Part shown: positions 21,583-31,480 of the stretch, piece after piece
How positions within the stretch are numbered: the stretch's first letter is position 1
Layout: the number at the start of each line of letters is the position of its first letter
Source: Chloroflexota bacterium
Lineage (GTDB): Bacteria > Chloroflexota > Anaerolineae > Aggregatilineales > Phototrophicaceae
Reading direction: 5' to 3'
Length of the DNA stretch: 64,000 bases
Assembly: GCA_026706455.1 (NCBI GenBank)
Contig: JAPOYS010000129.1
Span: forward strand, 24,425-88,424
Program-made: the position numbers and the translations under genes
The notes under the pieces: model-generated
What the model saw: the letters and a program-made list of their open reading frames with translations, nothing else
The model's database searches: none
Told to the model about the DNA's origin: nothing

Positions 21583-22875
21583 ATGTTAGCGCATACAGTC
21601 ACAGGCCTCTCCTTCGAGTCCTTCAGAGCGTCTTCCGAAGGCAAGAAGGTGATTCTGCTTTATCCCTGGACGAATCATCGAAATATCTTTCTCAGTTATT
21701 TCCTGAATGATCTCGATGAAGGCTTGCTCTATTATCGGCTGCCCCAAGGTTCAGGCGGTTTGGCAAATTGGCTGCGCGGGCTGCTTGACGAGATGCGGGT
21801 TGTGTCGCCGGGCTTTGGGCAAACGCTTGCGGGTTCGCTGACCGATGGCGCGGCTGTGGAAATGGGCGCGGCTTTGGCGGCCGATCTGGGCGCGCTCGAC
21901 CAGGATCGCGTCGTCCTGTACCTCGATGAACTGGACAGGATACCGCAAGACGAGGAATTCCGTCAGTTCATGAATGCGCTGATCGCGCGTCTGCCGGCGA
22001 AGGCGCAACTGGCGGTAAATTCTCGCTTGCTGACCTACGATCCCTGGATCAGTTGGGTGAATCGCGATGAGGTAGTTGTCTTGGGTACGGAGCATCGCAG
22101 CAGCAACTTGTTATTCACCAGAGAAAGCAGCTTGAAACCGCAGTTGGAGGTTTACGCATTCGGGCGGGGCCACGCTGTTTCCAACGGTCGCGAGATTAGC
22201 AGTTGGGATGGCGCCCTGCCGCGCAACCTCTTCTTCTACTTCGTGGATAACCCCTTGGTCACGCGCGATCAGATTTTTGAGATATTCTGGCCCAAGCTGT
22301 CCATTCGCGACGCGACCAATGTATTTCATGTGACCAAACGAAAAATCACCGAACGGATATCCGCCTATGTCGACGACGGCAAAAATTATGAATTGACCAA
22401 TTATTCAACCGGCTTTTATGTGCCGAGCGAAAAGATAGTCCGCCATTACGATGTGGCCGATTTTGAACAGGCGATGGAAGGCGCGCTCCTTACGAACGAC
22501 GCGCACGAACGGGAACTGCTATATCTGCGAGCGATCGAAATATACAAGGCGCCATTTTTGCATCCGGTGAAATTGCCTTGGGTGGAAGTTCGGCGCAACC
22601 AGCTTAAAGCCATGTACGCCGAGGCCTTGATTGGCATGGCGCGTTTGAAATCCGACCAAGAGGCCTGGGACGAGGCGCTCGGCTACTATGCCCGCGCGCT
22701 TAAGGAGGCGCCGCATAGAGAAGACATTCATCGGGGCGCCATGCAGATGTACATCAACTTGGGACGAAACGCCGACGCGCAGCAGCAATATGTTCTCTTC
22801 GAGCGTATGCTCAAGAGAAAATTGGGTGTTAAGCCGTCGCGCGAAACTCAGGCGCTGCTGGCACAACTGGCCTGA
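21583..22875 (+). CDS. SARP/BTAD-type transcriptional regulator with degenerate NTPase-like N-terminus
   Basis: N-term GKKVILLYPWTNHRNIFLSYFLNDL (no GxxxxGKS/T), Walker-B-like RVVLYLDELDRIP; wHTH-like NPLVTRDQIFEIFWPKLSIRDATNVFHVTKRKI; BTAD-like TPR tail HREDIHRGAMQMYINLGRNADAQQQYVLFERMLKRKLGVKPSRET. Confidence 0.7.
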   Translation: MLAHTVTGLSFESFRASSEGKKVILLYPWTNHRNIFLSYFLNDLDEGLLYYRLPQGSGGLANWLRGLLDEMRVVSPGFGQTLAGSLTDGAAVEMGAALAADLGALDQDRVVLYLDELDRIPQDEEFRQFMNALIARLPAKAQLAVNSRLLTYDPWISWVNRDEVVVLGTEHRSSNLLFTRESSLKPQLEVYAFGRGHAVSNGREISSWDGALPRNLFFYFVDNPLVTRDQIFEIFWPKLSIRDATNVFHVTKRKITERISAYVDDGKNYELTNYSTGFYVPSEKIVRHYDVADFEQAMEGALLTNDAHERELLYLRAIEIYKAPFLHPVKLPWVEVRRNQLKAMYAEALIGMARLKSDQEAWDEALGYYARALKEAPHREDIHRGAMQMYINLGRNADAQQQYVLFERMLKRKLGVKPSRETQALLAQLA

Positions 22876-22995
22876 CCCGAATTAGGCTGAAACCGGCCTG
22901 CTCGCTTTCGGCTAAGCGCGTACAATGTTCGCAGGCGCAATTGATGGCGACCCGCCCGCAACAGCGCGCAGGCTGAAGAGAAACAGGCGAAGCTG

Positions 22996-23445
22996 ATGTT
23001 GCCTAATCAGTCCGACCATGAGAACCGCAGACAACTGAGCCCAGCGGCCGAGAACAGCCCGGTCGGCGAGCAGCGAGGCGTGCTGCTCGCGTCTCTGCTG
23101 ATGTTCATCGTCGGCTGGGGCGGGCTGCTGTATTTGATTGTTTCTACTCGTCCGCGGATCGGCGGCGAGATCTGGCTTTTCTTCATATTGCTGCAAATTG
23201 CGGTGACCGGCACGGCTATCCCGCTTTTGCGCCTGATTAGCCAGCGCCTGGCCTCCGCCGACGATCCCGTACCGCTGACCGGCGTTGTGGTCCGCCGCAG
23301 CGTGTGGATCGGCATCATCGCCGTCACTTGCTTCTGGCTGATGATCCCTCGCTATCTTTCGCCGCCTGCCATCTTGGTGGTTGTCCTGCTCTTTGTCGTC
23401 ATTGAGGTTTTCCTGCGCAATCGAGAACTGGCAAATGAGCGATAA
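22996..23445 (+). CDS. Small membrane protein (multi-TM)
   Basis: Hydrophobic 149 aa ORF whose 3' end overlaps the selA start. Confidence 0.6.
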   Translation: MLPNQSDHENRRQLSPAAENSPVGEQRGVLLASLLMFIVGWGGLLYLIVSTRPRIGGEIWLFFILLQIAVTGTAIPLLRLISQRLASADDPVPLTGVVVRRSVWIGIIAVTCFWLMIPRYLSPPAILVVVLLFVVIEVFLRNRELANER

Positions 23446-24793
23446 ACAGGCTCTGCTGCGGCGCCTGCCCTCGGTGGATTCCTTGCTTGCCCAGAGAGCC
23501 GTACATGAACTGACGCAGATTTATGGGCGTGGTCTGGTGGTCGAGGCTCTGCGCGCGCAACTGGCTGACACCCGACGGGAGTTGCTGGAATCACAACGGA
23601 CCGATTTCCGCGAGAGCGCGCTAATCGACAGCATTGAGCAAAGTCTGCGCCGCCGTCATAAAACAACATTGAGCCCGGTCATCAACGCAACCGGGGTCAT
23701 CATCCATACCAATCTGGGAAGAGCGCTTCTTTCAGTCAGCGCGCAAGGGGCGATGGCGTCGGCGGCCCGCGCCTACAATACATTGGAGTTTGATCTGGAG
23801 ACGGGCGCGCGTGGCAGCCGGCTGATTCACGCCGCGCGCATCCTGCGCGATCTGACCGGCGCCGAAGACGCCCTGGTGGTCAACAACAACGCCTCGGCTC
23901 TGATCCTCATCCTCAGCGCGCTGGCAAAAGGCCGCGAAGTTGTCATTTCGCGCGGCCAATTGGTGGAGATCGGCGGCGGCTTCCGCATACCGGCGATCAT
24001 GCGCGAGAGCGGCGCGGCTCTCGTTGAGGTGGGCACGACCAATCGCACGCGCATAGACGACTACGCTGAAGCGCTCAACGAACGTTCGGCGATGATCCTG
24101 CGCGCGCACGCATCGAACTTCAAGCAAATTGGATTCGTCCAGCAGCCAGCCCTGACCGAATTGACCGCCTTGGCGCGCGCCCGGGGTGTACTGGCGGTTG
24201 ATGATCTAGGCAGCGGCGCCTTGATCGATACCGCCCCTTTCGGGCTGGATCATGAGCCGACGGTTCAGGAGAGCGTCGCTGCCGGCGCTGACCTCGTCTG
24301 CTTCAGCGGGGACAAGCTGCTCGGCGGTCCCCAAGCCGGCATCATAGTGGGCAGCGCGAGCGCGCTGGCGAAACTCAAGAGTCATCCGCTGGCGCGCGCC
24401 TTGCGCGTCGACAAGTTGACCTACGCCGCCATGATCGCTACGCTTGAACATTATCGGCGCGGTGATGCGCTGGAACAGATCCCCGTCTGGCGGATGATCG
24501 CCTGTTCACTCGGGGATATCCGAGCGCAGGCGGAGTCCTGGTCGGCTCAAGTCGGCGGATCGGTCATCAGCGGCGAATCGGCCGTGGGTGGCGGCAGCTT
24601 GCCTGGTACGGCGCTTCCGACCGCGTTGCTCGCCATCGATTGTGCCTCGCCGCAGCGCGCTTTGGAGCAGCTGCGTCGTGCCGACCCGCCGGTGATCGCC
24701 CGTATCGCGGAGAACCGCGTGCTCTTGGACCCGCGCACGGTTTTGCCTGAGCAAGAAGCGGACCTCTTGCAAGCGCTCCAGTCCATCAATTGA
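23435..24793 (+). CDS. selA: L-seryl-tRNA(Sec) selenium transferase
   Basis: ATG at 23435; NATGVIIHTNLGRALLS, NNNASALILILSALAKGREVVISRGQLVEIGGGFRIPAIMRESGA, CFSGDKLLGGPQAGIIVG. Confidence 0.95.
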   Translation: MSDKQALLRRLPSVDSLLAQRAVHELTQIYGRGLVVEALRAQLADTRRELLESQRTDFRESALIDSIEQSLRRRHKTTLSPVINATGVIIHTNLGRALLSVSAQGAMASAARAYNTLEFDLETGARGSRLIHAARILRDLTGAEDALVVNNNASALILILSALAKGREVVISRGQLVEIGGGFRIPAIMRESGAALVEVGTTNRTRIDDYAEALNERSAMILRAHASNFKQIGFVQQPALTELTALARARGVLAVDDLGSGALIDTAPFGLDHEPTVQESVAAGADLVCFSGDKLLGGPQAGIIVGSASALAKLKSHPLARALRVDKLTYAAMIATLEHYRRGDALEQIPVWRMIACSLGDIRAQAESWSAQVGGSVISGESAVGGGSLPGTALPTALLAIDCASPQRALEQLRRADPPVIARIAENRVLLDPRTVLPEQEADLLQALQSIN

Positions 24794-24881
24794 AGCAGCG
24801 CCTAATTTCCTGTTAAACTTCTACCACTAGACCAGGCGGGGCGCGCAGGGCGTTTCGCCGGCTTCCATTAGGAGTTGGAGC

Positions 24882-26129
24882 ATGAAATCAGATCTCGATC
24901 GGCTGATGCGCGATCGCAAACTGGACGCCTTTATCGTCACCGGCGGCGAGGAATTCAATGCGGCGCGCTACTACCTAAGTGACGGCGCGCCTATCACTCA
25001 TGGAACGATCTTCAAGCTTGTTGATAGACGGGCTTTGCTGGCTTGCAGCCGCATGGAACTGGAAGAGGCGGCGAAATCGGGCTTGGAGGTCAAGACTGAC
25101 GCCGAACTCGGTTACCACCAGCGGCTGCAGGAGGCGGAAGGCGACAGCTTGCGGGCGACCGTGCTATTCTGGTCCGATGTCTTGGCGCGTCTTGGGTTGC
25201 GCGAGGGGCGCGTCGGTCTTTACGGAACCTGGCAAGTCAACAAGACGATCGCGCTTTACCAGATGTTGACGGCTGAGCTCGCTCAATACGAGTTCCTGGC
25301 GGAAGCCGAGGGGACGCTGATTGAAGAAGCCATGCTCACGAAAGACGCCGATGAGATCCGGTGCATCCGCTCGGTGGCGCAGCGAACCAATGACGTGATG
25401 GAAAAGGCTTGGGAATTCATCGCTGGCTTGCGGCGCGCTGGCGACTCCCTGCTCGACGGGGCTGGCCAGCCTGTAACCATTGGCGATGTCAAGGAGCTTG
25501 TGCGGCGCGAGCTGATGGCGCGCGGGTTGGAAGACACGGGCATGATTTTTGCGCAGGGGCGCGCGGCCGGCTTCCCGCATAGCCGGGGCGAGGCCGATAT
25601 GCCGCTGCGCGCCGGGCAGACTATCGTTTTCGACCTATTCCCGCGTGAGCTCGGCGGCGGTTATCATCATGATATGACTCGCACATGGTGCATAGGCTAT
25701 GCGCCGCCGGACGCGCAGGCGGCTTACGATACGGTTATGGAAGCATTCGATATTTCTGTCGAGGCATTCGGCCTCAACAAGCCGACGCATCTGATGCAAG
25801 AAGCGGTACTCGACTATTTTGAAGGCGCTGGGCACGCCACCATCCGTTCGAACTCAAGCACAATGGAGGGCTATTTGCATACCTTGGGTCACGGGGTGGG
25901 CATTGATATCCACGAGCGTCCCTCGATCAGTCACCTGCGCCGCGACGAACTGTGTCAAATCGGAAATATCTTGACCATAGAGCCCGGCTTGTATTATCCT
26001 GAGCGTGGATTTGGCGTACGGGTGGAAGACCTGTTTGTCGTTAATGAGAATGGCGAGCTTGAATCGCTGACGCCATTTCGCAAAGACCTGGTAATTCCCT
26101 TGCAAGATGACGGTGGGGCAGCGCAATGA
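24882..26129 (+). CDS. M24 family (Xaa-Pro) aminopeptidase
   Basis: FDLFPRELGGGYHHDMTRTWCIG, HTLGHGVGIDIHERPSIS, LTIEPGLYYPERGFGVRVEDL. Confidence 0.9.
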   Translation: MKSDLDRLMRDRKLDAFIVTGGEEFNAARYYLSDGAPITHGTIFKLVDRRALLACSRMELEEAAKSGLEVKTDAELGYHQRLQEAEGDSLRATVLFWSDVLARLGLREGRVGLYGTWQVNKTIALYQMLTAELAQYEFLAEAEGTLIEEAMLTKDADEIRCIRSVAQRTNDVMEKAWEFIAGLRRAGDSLLDGAGQPVTIGDVKELVRRELMARGLEDTGMIFAQGRAAGFPHSRGEADMPLRAGQTIVFDLFPRELGGGYHHDMTRTWCIGYAPPDAQAAYDTVMEAFDISVEAFGLNKPTHLMQEAVLDYFEGAGHATIRSNSSTMEGYLHTLGHGVGIDIHERPSISHLRRDELCQIGNILTIEPGLYYPERGFGVRVEDLFVVNENGELESLTPFRKDLVIPLQDDGGAAQ

Positions 26130-27544
26130 CGAACATGGCAGCGCAAATTCGTGTGGCGATTATCGGCTCCGGTCCTTCCGGCTTTTACGCCGCCGATCAT
26201 CTCTTAAAGCAGAGCGCCCCTGAAATCCATGTCGATATGTATGAGCGCTTGCCAACGCCCTTTGGTTTGGTGCGTGGCGGCGTCGCGCCTGACCACGCGA
26301 AAATCAAGTCCGTCACCAAGCTCTACAGTCGCATCGCGTCGCACGAGCGCTTCCGTTTCTTCGGCAATATCGAGTTTGGCAAGGATGTCAGCCGCTTTGA
26401 TCTCGGCGATCATTACCACGGCATCATTTACGCGGTTGGCGCGCAGACGGATCGGAAGCTAGGCATAGCGGGCGAGGATTTGACGAACAGCTACGCCGCG
26501 ACCGAGTTTGTCGGCTGGTACAACGGTCATCCCGATTATCACGATTGTGATTTCGATTTGACTGGCATCAAGCGCGTAGCCGTGATTGGCGTGGGCAACG
26601 TGGCGATGGATGTCGCGCGCATCCTGGCGCGGACGCCCGAAGAGTTGTACGGAACCGATATTGCTGACTACGCGCTGGCAACGCTGCGGCGCAGCGAAGT
26701 GGAGGAGATTTACATTCTCGGCCGGCGGGGACCGGCGCAGGCCGCCTTCACTAATCCCGAGATCAAAGAGCTGGGCGAGATGGCCGATGCCGATATAATC
26801 GTCGACTGCGACGACGCCTCGCTCGACGAACTGAGCGCTACGCATTTGAAGAAGGCCCGCGATCGCAGCGCCATCCGCAACGTCAAGATCCTCCAGTCTT
26901 ATGTCGATCGCGGGCTTACCGGGAAATCGCGGCGCATCATCCTGCGCTTCCTGGTATCGCCCTTCGAGATCATCGGCTCGAACAAAGTCGAAGCGATGAA
27001 GATCGTCAAGAATGAACTGTACTTGGACGACAACGGAAATCTGCGTCCGCGCGCGACCGACGAGCTCGAAACGCTGCCCTTCGATATGATATTTCGCTCA
27101 GTCGGCTATCGCGGCGTGCCGCTGCCCGATGTGCCGTTCTATGATCGCTGGGGAACGATTCCCAACGAGCAGGGACGCGTCTTAACCAAGAATGAGGGAA
27201 GAGAGCGCCTGCGAGGCAACTATGTTGTCGGTTGGATTAAACGAGGCCCTAGCGGCATTATCGGCACCAACAAACCGGACGCCATTGAGACGGCCGAGCG
27301 CTTCCTGGAGGACCTGCAGTCAGGGGATGTGCTGCAGCCGCGGGACACGCGCGCCGAATCCATCATCGAATTAGCGCGGATGCGCAAGCCGAACTTCGTT
27401 TCATTTGCCGAGTGGAAAGTCCTGGATGAGATCGAATTGCAGCGCGGCGCCGAAAGCGGGCGCAGTCGAGTCAAGTTCACGACGGTCGAAGAAATGCTGG
27501 AAGTTTTGGGCAAAGAGCCTGAATTGGCCCGCGCGGGAAAATAG
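26126..27544 (+). CDS. Ferredoxin/adrenodoxin-type NADP+ reductase (FprA-like)
   Basis: VAIIGSGPSGFYAADHLLK, YERLPTPFGLVRGGVAPDHAKIK, VAVIGVGNVAMDVARIL. Confidence 0.9.
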   Translation: MTNMAAQIRVAIIGSGPSGFYAADHLLKQSAPEIHVDMYERLPTPFGLVRGGVAPDHAKIKSVTKLYSRIASHERFRFFGNIEFGKDVSRFDLGDHYHGIIYAVGAQTDRKLGIAGEDLTNSYAATEFVGWYNGHPDYHDCDFDLTGIKRVAVIGVGNVAMDVARILARTPEELYGTDIADYALATLRRSEVEEIYILGRRGPAQAAFTNPEIKELGEMADADIIVDCDDASLDELSATHLKKARDRSAIRNVKILQSYVDRGLTGKSRRIILRFLVSPFEIIGSNKVEAMKIVKNELYLDDNGNLRPRATDELETLPFDMIFRSVGYRGVPLPDVPFYDRWGTIPNEQGRVLTKNEGRERLRGNYVVGWIKRGPSGIIGTNKPDAIETAERFLEDLQSGDVLQPRDTRAESIIELARMRKPNFVSFAEWKVLDEIELQRGAESGRSRVKFTTVEEMLEVLGKEPELARAGK

Positions 27545-27626
27545 CCTGGTCGGGTCGGGCGCCGCGCTTCAGCGGAAACTTAGTAGAATTACCTAAAATT
27601 ACGCAGATATATTTGGGTATAACTTC

Positions 27627-27655
27627 TTGACACGCGCCTGCATTGATGTTATTCT
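27627..27655 (+). promoter_or_regulatory. Predicted sigma70-type promoter
   Basis: TTGACA (27627-27632), 17-nt spacer, TATTCT (27650-27655), upstream of the AbgB-like gene. Confidence 0.5.
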
Positions 27656-27882
27656 GCGGTCAACAAGCTAAGATTATTATAGGCAGATTTATTCCGTCCC
27701 CCCGACGCCCCGCGCCCTGTGGGGCGTCTCCACGTCGCCGGCCTCCTGAACTCCGTTTCATCCTGCCTACTGTGCCATATTCGCCGTCATTGCCGTTCGC
27801 GCGCGGGCATTGCTCTCTTCTCATTTGTCGCCGCATGCGCTAAGCTCGGCGGTCCTACGTTTACCCAGGTTTGGAGAGCGCC

Positions 27883-29302
27883 GATGCAGGCACAAGATAT
27901 CATCCTCGGCTATATCAACGAAAACGAAGAAGAATTGAGCTATATCGCCAAAGACATTTGGGATCATCCGCAGGTGGCGCTGCAGGAAGAATATGCCGCC
28001 AAGCTGCTAGCCGAGAAGATGCAAGAGGCTGGCTTTACAATCACTTGGGGCGCGGGCGGGATGGATACCGCCTTCATCGCTGAGTGGGGCGACGGCGCGC
28101 CGATCATCGGCTTTCTCGGCGAATACGACGCGCTGCCTGGGTTGTCGCAAGCCTTGGCCAGCGAGAAGTCCCCGATTGATGCCGGCGGTCCCGGGCATGG
28201 CTGCGGACACAACCTATTTGGCACAGCCTGCATGGCATCGGTCTTGGCTTTGCAGGCGGCGATGCAGCGGACGGGCGCGCCGGGCGTCATTCGCTTTTAC
28301 GGCTGCCCGGCGGAGGAGACGCTGGTGGGCAAGACCTTTATGGCGCGCGCCGGCGTCTTCGACGATCTGGACGCCGCAATCAGCTGGCATCCGGGCGATA
28401 CCAATATCACCTGGAACGGCTCGTCGCTGGCGATGAATTCATTCAAGGTGAACTTTCACGGCCTTGCCGCGCATGCCGGCGGCTCGCCTTGGCTGGGCCG
28501 CAGCGCTCTTGATGGCGTCATGCTGATGGATGCCGGCGTCAATTATATGCGCGAGCACGTCCCGCCCGAGTCGCGGATTCACTCGGTGGTCACCAGCGGC
28601 GGGCAGGCGCCCAATGTAGTGCCAGCCTTCGCGCAAGTATGGTACTTCGCGCGCGCGCCGCGGCGTGAACAGGTCGAGGAGATCTACCAGTGGATGCAAG
28701 ACATCGCCAAAGGCGCGGCTCTGATGAGCGGCACAAGCCACGAAATCGAATTCATCACCGGCTGTTACGACTTGCTGCCGAACAAGGCGCTGTCCGATCT
28801 TCTGTATGCGAAGATGGCGGAAGCGGGCGATATGACCTTCACTGAACGGGAACGCCAGTTTGCGCGCGAATTGCAGGCGACATTTCCGGCGGGCTCCGTC
28901 CAGCATGGCTTTGACTGGATGAAGCAATCAACCAGCGCCGAACTGGACGAAGCCGCGATGGACGATCCACTGTGGGAAGCGGTCTATCCGCATTCGCCGA
29001 CGCCGCCGCGCCTGGGCGGCTCGACCGAAGTCGCCGATGTCAGTTGGATCACGCCGACGGGACAGATCACAACCACTTGCTGGCCCCTGGGCACGCCCGG
29101 TCATAGCTGGCAAACGGTGGCGTCTTCCGGCTCAAGCATCGGCGCCAAAGGCATGATCTTCGCCGCCAAAGCGATGGCGCTGGCTGGCTTTGACCTCTTG
29201 ACCAAGCCGGAGGTGCTGGCGGCGGCGCGAGCCGACTTTGACGCGGCGCGCGGAGACAAGACCTATGTCTCGCCGCTGCCGCCGGAAGCGACGCCACAAT
29301 AG
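27883..29302 (+). CDS. M20D amidohydrolase, AbgB-like (p-aminobenzoyl-glutamate hydrolase subunit B family)
   Basis: IGFLGEYDALPGLSQ, GPGHGCGHNLFGTACMA, YGCPAEETLVGKTFMARAGVFDDLDAAISWHPG, GGSTEVADVSW; ATG at 27883. Confidence 0.9.
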
Positions 29303-30466
29303 ATGAACTTGGAATCCGCTCCGCAGGGCGTCGTCGCCGGCAGCATTCCGCTCTTCGCCGGTCACCCAGCGCGCGAGCTCCTGCCGATCGACGGCTTGCG
29401 CCGCGTCATGAGCGCCGCCTGGGAAGGCTCGGACGCCGCGCGAATGCTGAATTATGGCGATGAGCAAGGCAATCGCCAGTTGATAGAGTTCTTGGCGGCT
29501 CGGCTGCGGCGCCGCGAACGCCTCGATATCAGCCGCGACAATCTGATGATCATCGGCGGTTCGACCGGCGGCGTCGGCATGCTGACGCAGCATCTCACCG
29601 TGCCGGGAGACGTCGTGCTAGTAGATGCGCCGTCTTATCGCGACGCCCTGCATATCTTCCGCGATCATCAACTGGAACTGCGCGCCGCGCCGATTGATGA
29701 CGAAGGTATCGTCATCGACGAACTGGAGCGAATTCTTCAGCAGTTGGCGGCTTCTGGCGTGGCGCCGCGTTTCTATTATGTTGTGCCCAATTTTCAGAAT
29801 CCGACCGGTATCACGCTGTCGCGGGAGCGCCGAGAGGCAGTCATTGCATTGAGCCGGGCTTATGGATTCGCCATCATCGAGGACGATGTCTATAGCGATA
29901 TACGATTTGGCGGCGCGTTGCCAGCGAGTTTCTTTGCCTTGGCGCGCGGGCAAAATGTATTTCGGCTCGGCAGCTTTTCCAAAACATTGGCGCCGGGCTT
30001 GCGCGTAGGCTGGCTTGTCGCCGAAGCGAGGCGCATCGCCGGCTTCGTCGGCAGCGGGATGCTGCGCATGGGCGGCGGCGCCAATCCCTTTAGCGCGGCA
30101 GTCGTCGCCGATTATTGCGGCAGCGGCGCTTGGGAGGCGCATGTCGAGTGGCTGCGCGGGCAATACCAAAAGCGGCGCGATCTCGCCTTGGCCGCGCTGA
30201 AAGCCTCAATGCCGGCCGGCGTGACCTGGACGCGCCCGCAAGGCGGCTACTTCATCTGGCTGCGCCTGCCGTCATCGGTCCACGCAGACGAGCTTGAAGC
30301 GCGCGCGCAAGAGGGCAACGTTTACTTCGCTTCGGGCAAGGGCTTTTACATCCATCCGGCCGCCGGCGCGCATCATCTGCGGCTGTCTTTCAGCTATGTG
30401 CCCCTGCCTGATCTGCAGGCCGGCATTGATGCGCTGGGCAGACTGATTGCGCAGTTGATGGCCTAG
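29303..30466 (+). CDS. PLP-dependent class I/II aminotransferase (MocR/LysN-like, no HTH)
   Basis: YGDEQGNRQLIEFLAARL, YVVPNFQNPTGITLS, IIEDDVYSDIRFGG, RLGSFSKTLAPGLRVGWLVA. Confidence 0.9.
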   Translation: MNLESAPQGVVAGSIPLFAGHPARELLPIDGLRRVMSAAWEGSDAARMLNYGDEQGNRQLIEFLAARLRRRERLDISRDNLMIIGGSTGGVGMLTQHLTVPGDVVLVDAPSYRDALHIFRDHQLELRAAPIDDEGIVIDELERILQQLAASGVAPRFYYVVPNFQNPTGITLSRERREAVIALSRAYGFAIIEDDVYSDIRFGGALPASFFALARGQNVFRLGSFSKTLAPGLRVGWLVAEARRIAGFVGSGMLRMGGGANPFSAAVVADYCGSGAWEAHVEWLRGQYQKRRDLALAALKASMPAGVTWTRPQGGYFIWLRLPSSVHADELEARAQEGNVYFASGKGFYIHPAAGAHHLRLSFSYVPLPDLQAGIDALGRLIAQLMA

Positions 30467-30472
30467 AAGACC

Positions 30473-31225
30473 GTGTCCGGAATCTCAACGACAAGGGATG
30501 TCAAAAGCGAAATCGCGCGGGCGGGCTACAGTGTGCTGCGCGCGGCCGACTTGCTGGTCAGCGACGAATTGCGGCAGGAGTGGTTGAGCCTCTCCATCGA
30601 TTATGCCGACTTGCCAGCGGACGAATATCTGCCCGGCGGCGCGCGCTATCGATACCGCCGTTATAGTCGCTTCCGCTTTTCCCCGCAGACAGGCAAGCTG
30701 GCGCGCTTGCCCCACAAAGATTATTTTCAGAGCGCCGAAATCAATCGAGTCACTGGCGGCATCATTCGCCGGTTCGCTCCCTTGTTGGCGACCACCTTCG
30801 ACAACCCGTTTTTGCGCGAACTAATCCGCTTTGACTTCGCTCAGTTTCCCCTTGAAGAGGCGCAAAGGCAGCGCGATTGGGAAGTGCAAGCGCATTTGAT
30901 ACGCGTCACCGCCGATGTCAGCGAGCGGGGACAGCCGACGCCGGAAGGCATTCATCGCGATGGCGCCGCCTTCGTGACCGTGCGCCTGGCTGAGTTGGTC
31001 AACGCGCAGGGTGGGCAGGTCTCCCTATACGATGATGATCGGCGGCATTTGACGACGTTCCGCCTCGAGCAGGCGCTCGACAGCTATCTCTTCAACGATG
31101 CGATTTTGTGGCACGCGGCCGAGCCCGTCGTGCCGGCGGACCCGGCGCATGGGGCGATTCGCAGCATCCTGACATTCGATTATCATCCAGGGATCGCCGG
31201 CGCTGACAGCGATTTCACAGATTGA
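30473..31225 (+). CDS. 2OG-Fe(II) dioxygenase family protein (free amino-acid hydroxylase-like)
   Basis: GIHRDGAAFVTVRLAELVNAQGGQVSLYDDD (HxD), distal LWHAAEPV and GAIRSILTFDY. Confidence 0.82.
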   Translation: MSGISTTRDVKSEIARAGYSVLRAADLLVSDELRQEWLSLSIDYADLPADEYLPGGARYRYRRYSRFRFSPQTGKLARLPHKDYFQSAEINRVTGGIIRRFAPLLATTFDNPFLRELIRFDFAQFPLEEAQRQRDWEVQAHLIRVTADVSERGQPTPEGIHRDGAAFVTVRLAELVNAQGGQVSLYDDDRRHLTTFRLEQALDSYLFNDAILWHAAEPVVPADPAHGAIRSILTFDYHPGIAGADSDFTD

Positions 31226-31252
31226 AAAAGAAAAGCCCGCCGGCGCGGACTT
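31224..31252 (-). terminator. Rho-independent terminator downstream of tRNA-Gln
   Basis: Minus strand reads AAGTCCGC GCCG GCGGGCTT followed by TTCTTTTTC (one C/A mismatch in an 8-bp stem). Confidence 0.6.
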
Positions 31253-31267
31253 CTCGATATCTGGGGA

Positions 31268-31340
31268 CAGGGAAGAAAGGACTCGAACCTTTAACCTTGC
31301 GCTCCAAAGGCGCCTGCTCTGCCGATTGAGCTACTTCCCT
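31268..31340 (-). tRNA. tRNA-Gln (anticodon UUG)
   Basis: Cloverleaf: AGGGAAG/CTTCCCT acceptor, GCTC..GAGC D stem, C-TTTGGA loop (TTG at 34-36), AAAGG-TTCGAGT-CCTTT T arm. Confidence 0.88.
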
Positions 31341-31480
31341 AAACCTCTTCAATCATAATCGAATGCGCTATAAGCTCAAGTGCGAGATGGTTTTTCCGTT
31401 AGGCGCGCCGCACAGCGCTTGATGGTTTCCAGTTCTGAGGGAGTGTCGAACTTGGTGGCCATAATTCACAAAAGATTGTG

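Noticed and set aside
31268-31340. tRNA-Trp or tRNA-Pro call
   Set aside because: T-arm orientation puts the gene on the minus strand and the seven-base loop C-T-T-T-G-G-A places UUG at positions 34-36, i.e. Gln, although G37 is atypical and the 27-43 pair is mismatched.
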